A stretch of DNA of 64,000 nt, taken from Burkholderia ambifaria (GTDB lineage Bacteria; Pseudomonadota; Gammaproteobacteria; Burkholderiales; Burkholderiaceae). Positions 62,056 to 64,000 of the stretch are shown here, in pieces. The translations under genes and the position numbers were made by a program. Each line of letters opens with the position of its first letter. The first letter of the stretch is position 1. Under the pieces are notes generated by a model, which was not told the DNA's origin, made no database searches, and saw only the letters and a list, made by a program, of their open reading frames with translations. The stretch lies in the NCBI RefSeq assembly GCF_001443045.1, contig NZ_LKPJ01000030.1, positions 1,690 to 65,689 of the forward strand, given 5' to 3'.

Positions 62056-62910
62056 ATGGTCATGGACCGAGCCAGGGCGGGCGTCGCGGTCGAAATCAAG
62101 CAGCCGAAGCGGGCCGACCTCGTCGCCGAGGAGATCAAGCGGCTGATCACCGAGAAGGATCTGAAGCCGGGCGACCGCCTGCCGCGCGAAGCCGAGCTGC
62201 AGCAGCTCTATGCGGTGAGCAAGAGCACGATCCGCGAGGCGCTGAAGTCGCTCGAGGTGCAGGGGCTCATCAAGGTCACGACGGGGCCGTCGGGCGGCGG
62301 GATGGTGGTCGAGGTGCCGCTCGACCGCACGCTGCAGTTGCTGCAGAACTACCTGTTCTTCAAGGACGTGACGATCGACGACATCTATACGGTGCGCAAG
62401 CTCCTCGAACCCGAGCTGGCGGCGGGTGCCGTGCCGCACCTGACCGAGCGCGATTTCACCGCGCTCGAGGCGAACATTGCGTGCTGCGACGGCGCGTCGG
62501 GCGTGCACGATCGCGGCCACATGCTGCGCCAGCGGCAGGAAGACACGACGTTCCACGACATCCTCGCGGCCGCGAACCCGAACCCCTTCCTGCGATTCAG
62601 TTGCGAGTTGATCAACGAGATGATCCGGCAGTTGATCGAGTTCAGGAACGACACGCCGCTCGTCGAGCACAAGCGCTTCGGCGAAGCGAACGTATCGATC
62701 CACAAGGCGATCCTGCAAGCCGCACGCGAGCGCGATGCCGAGCGCGTACGTGCGCTGATGGTCGAGCACATGACCGAGGCGCCCAAGCACGTGAAACGGA
62801 TGAAAGGCAAGCTGCGCGGGCGCTTGATCCTCGACTCCGAAATCCGCAGGCGCGCCGCGGCGCCCGTTGCGGGTGCGGACGCAGCCGCGGCGGATTCCGA
62901 AGAGGATTGA
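62056..62910 (+). CDS. GntR-family regulator, FadR/FCD type
   Basis: 284 residues. The winged helix (about 17-90) contains VAEEIKRLITEKDLKPGDRL and STIREALKSLEVQGLIKVTT. The FCD domain (about 105-265) has ANVSIHKAILQAARERDAER. An Ala/Asp-rich tail follows. AAAGGAG lies 8 nt before ATG 62056. It should bind the palindrome at 61917-61936 and control the liv-amidohydrolase-mlrC operon in response to the substrate or a product. Confidence 0.93.
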   Translation: MVMDRARAGVAVEIKQPKRADLVAEEIKRLITEKDLKPGDRLPREAELQQLYAVSKSTIREALKSLEVQGLIKVTTGPSGGGMVVEVPLDRTLQLLQNYLFFKDVTIDDIYTVRKLLEPELAAGAVPHLTERDFTALEANIACCDGASGVHDRGHMLRQRQEDTTFHDILAAANPNPFLRFSCELINEMIRQLIEFRNDTPLVEHKRFGEANVSIHKAILQAARERDAERVRALMVEHMTEAPKHVKRMKGKLRGRLILDSEIRRRAAAPVAGADAAAADSEED

Positions 62911-62920
62911 AAGTCGTCGC

Positions 62921-63031
62921 TCAAGCGTACCCCGTCGCGCCGTGCGTCTCCAGGTATTCGACGAGGCCGAACTCCGCATGCTCGCGCCCGTTGCCCGAAC
63001 GCTTGTAGCCGCCGAACGGCACGCCCGGCTC
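62921..63031 (-). pseudogene. 3' remnant of an aldehyde dehydrogenase gene
   Basis: 36 codons plus stop: VPFGGYKRSGNGREHAEFGL, then VEYLETHGATGYA. This is the conserved C-terminus of the aldehyde dehydrogenase family. No catalytic cysteine or glutamate region remains; the frame meets the end of the next gene, whose stop codon overlaps the remnant by 2 nt. Confidence 0.85.
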
Positions 63032-64000
63032 AGGCGTCCAGCAGTTCGAAACGCAACCCGGCATGCCGCACGAGGCGCTCGACGAAGCGCGCGTCGAACA
63101 TCGTCGCGGGCGTCCAGAAGCCGCCGCCGCGGCCGGTCTTCATGCCGTCGCGGGCGCAATCCAGCGCGAGGCCGAGCGCGGCTTGGCCGAGCATCTTGCC
63201 GGTCGAGCCGTAACCGGGATCGCGGTCGCCGGTGACTCTCACGCGCAGCGTCCGCCCGTCGTCGGCGCGCCCGAAGAAGCGCAGGTCGTAGCGGCCGGCC
63301 AGTTGCGCGGCGACGCTCGGCCCCTCGCCGGGCTTCGGCAGCAGGAAGCGCTCCATCAGGCTGCGCACCGGCGTGACGAGCACGCCCACCATGAACGCAG
63401 CGAGGCCGGCCACCATCGTCAGCGCGGCGACGCGGCCCTTGAGTCCCGTGCCCGTGATGACCGCTTCGTCATAGGCGAACCGGCTGCCATACGCGTCGTC
63501 CGCAAGCGCGTTGGAGCGATGCACGACGCGCTCGTTGACGGCCGCCATCACGAACGGCGCGATCCACGTGCCGCCGTCGCGATCGAATTCCGCCGACCGG
63601 ACCGCGTGCTGCCGCACCGTGAAGCCGTGATCCTTCGGGCATAGCGCATACGGATCGAGCAGTTCGCGGCGCAACGCGGGATCGGCCGCGGCTTCGCGCA
63701 CGACGTTGATCACGCTCGCGACCGTGCCGCCCGACGCGCCGCCCTTCAGCGTCTTCACGCGCATCTTCACCTGCGTGGCCGGCACGCCCCACTGCCGCCG
63801 TGCGTGCTGCTGCAGGAACAGCACACCGATGTCGGACGGCACCGAATCGAACCCGCAGCAATGCACGATGCGCGCGCCCGATTGCCGGGCCGCCGGCTCG
63901 TACCGTTCGATCATCCGCTTGATCCACTGCGTCTCGCCGGTGAGATCGCAGTAGTCCGTGCCGGTTTGCGCGCAGACCTTGACCAGCGGCTCGCCATAAA
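63030..64000 (-). CDS. saccharopine dehydrogenase-like / trans-acting enoyl reductase family protein (partial)
   Basis: The frame enters from the right edge, so the N-terminal Rossmann part is missing; 322 codons are present. Typical family segments are CAQTGTDYCDLTGETQWIKR, IVHCCGFDSVPSDIGV, KTLKGGASGGTVASVINVV and the C-terminal DRDPGYGSTGKMLGQAAL and GGFWTPATMF. Homologues are NAD(P)-binding proteins acting on lipid precursors (trans-acting enoyl reductases) or of unknown role. Its 3' end replaces most of an aldehyde dehydrogenase gene. Confidence 0.85.
   Translation of the reverse strand, partial: YGEPLVKVCAQTGTDYCDLTGETQWIKRMIERYEPAARQSGARIVHCCGFDSVPSDIGVLFLQQHARRQWGVPATQVKMRVKTLKGGASGGTVASVINVVREAAADPALRRELLDPYALCPKDHGFTVRQHAVRSAEFDRDGGTWIAPFVMAAVNERVVHRSNALADDAYGSRFAYDEAVITGTGLKGRVAALTMVAGLAAFMVGVLVTPVRSLMERFLLPKPGEGPSVAAQLAGRYDLRFFGRADDGRTLRVRVTGDRDPGYGSTGKMLGQAALGLALDCARDGMKTGRGGGFWTPATMFDARFVERLVRHAGLRFELLDA

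Overview
The window looks like a high-G+C chromosome of a Burkholderia-type betaproteobacterium, most likely the Burkholderia cepacia complex. Evidence: strong third-position G/C codon use, two Gram-negative porins of the Burkholderia type, a ProP-like osmolyte carrier, stand-alone squalene-hopene cyclase and AmpC genes, and many catabolic operons each with its own regulator. The mix of accessory catabolism and gene remnants suggests a secondary replicon; that is inference. No rRNA, tRNA, CRISPR array or intact insertion sequence was seen.

Region 1 (1-8 kb): 3' end of an acetyl-CoA synthetase gene, a porin, a ProP-type symporter, then on the minus strand an alpha/beta hydrolase and a TRAP transporter (dctP-dctQ-dctM) with a 17-bp palindrome upstream. 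Region 2 (8-14.9 kb): a patchwork of somewhat lower G+C holding an unidentified gene remnant, a hipBA toxin-antitoxin pair, a native-looking FCD GntR regulator, a VOC protein and a sulfite dehydrogenase pair (sorA-sorB). Region 3 (14.9-17.9 kb): an MHS-type transporter and a DHDPS-family lyase resembling the hydroxyproline-pathway deaminase. A 15-bp motif shared with the GntR promoter ties these genes into one probable regulon.

Region 4 (17.9-25.1 kb): a minus-strand operon (SDR, KstD-like flavoprotein, NIPSNAP-like protein, SDR remnant, aromatic-acid MFS) with a divergent AraC activator, beside pobA. Together these could aromatise an oxidised cyclohexane carboxylate to 4-hydroxybenzoate and then make protocatechuate. 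Region 5 (25-30.4 kb): a small hypothetical gene, a ProY-like permease, a TetR regulator and squalene-hopene cyclase.

Region 6 (30.6-50.7 kb) looks like an accessory block of lower G+C. It has a five-gene minus-strand cluster: a PepSY/ferredoxin-reductase/ferredoxin fusion, a TonB-dependent receptor, a secreted tandem ABM-like protein, a NitT/TauT-type binding protein and a porin. A two-component system is divergent to this cluster. Then come an RND tripartite efflux operon with an OmpR-type regulator, a second two-component system, and a secreted beta-propeller protein behind three 11-bp-spaced direct repeats.

Region 7 (50.8-64 kb): ampC, a hydrolase remnant, a 44-residue membrane protein, another secreted beta-propeller, and a seven-gene operon (livK-H-M-G-F, an M20-type amidohydrolase, an MlrC-type M81 protein). 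A divergent FadR-type GntR gene faces that operon across a perfect 20-bp palindrome. An aldehyde dehydrogenase 3' remnant and a truncated saccharopine-dehydrogenase-like gene end the window.
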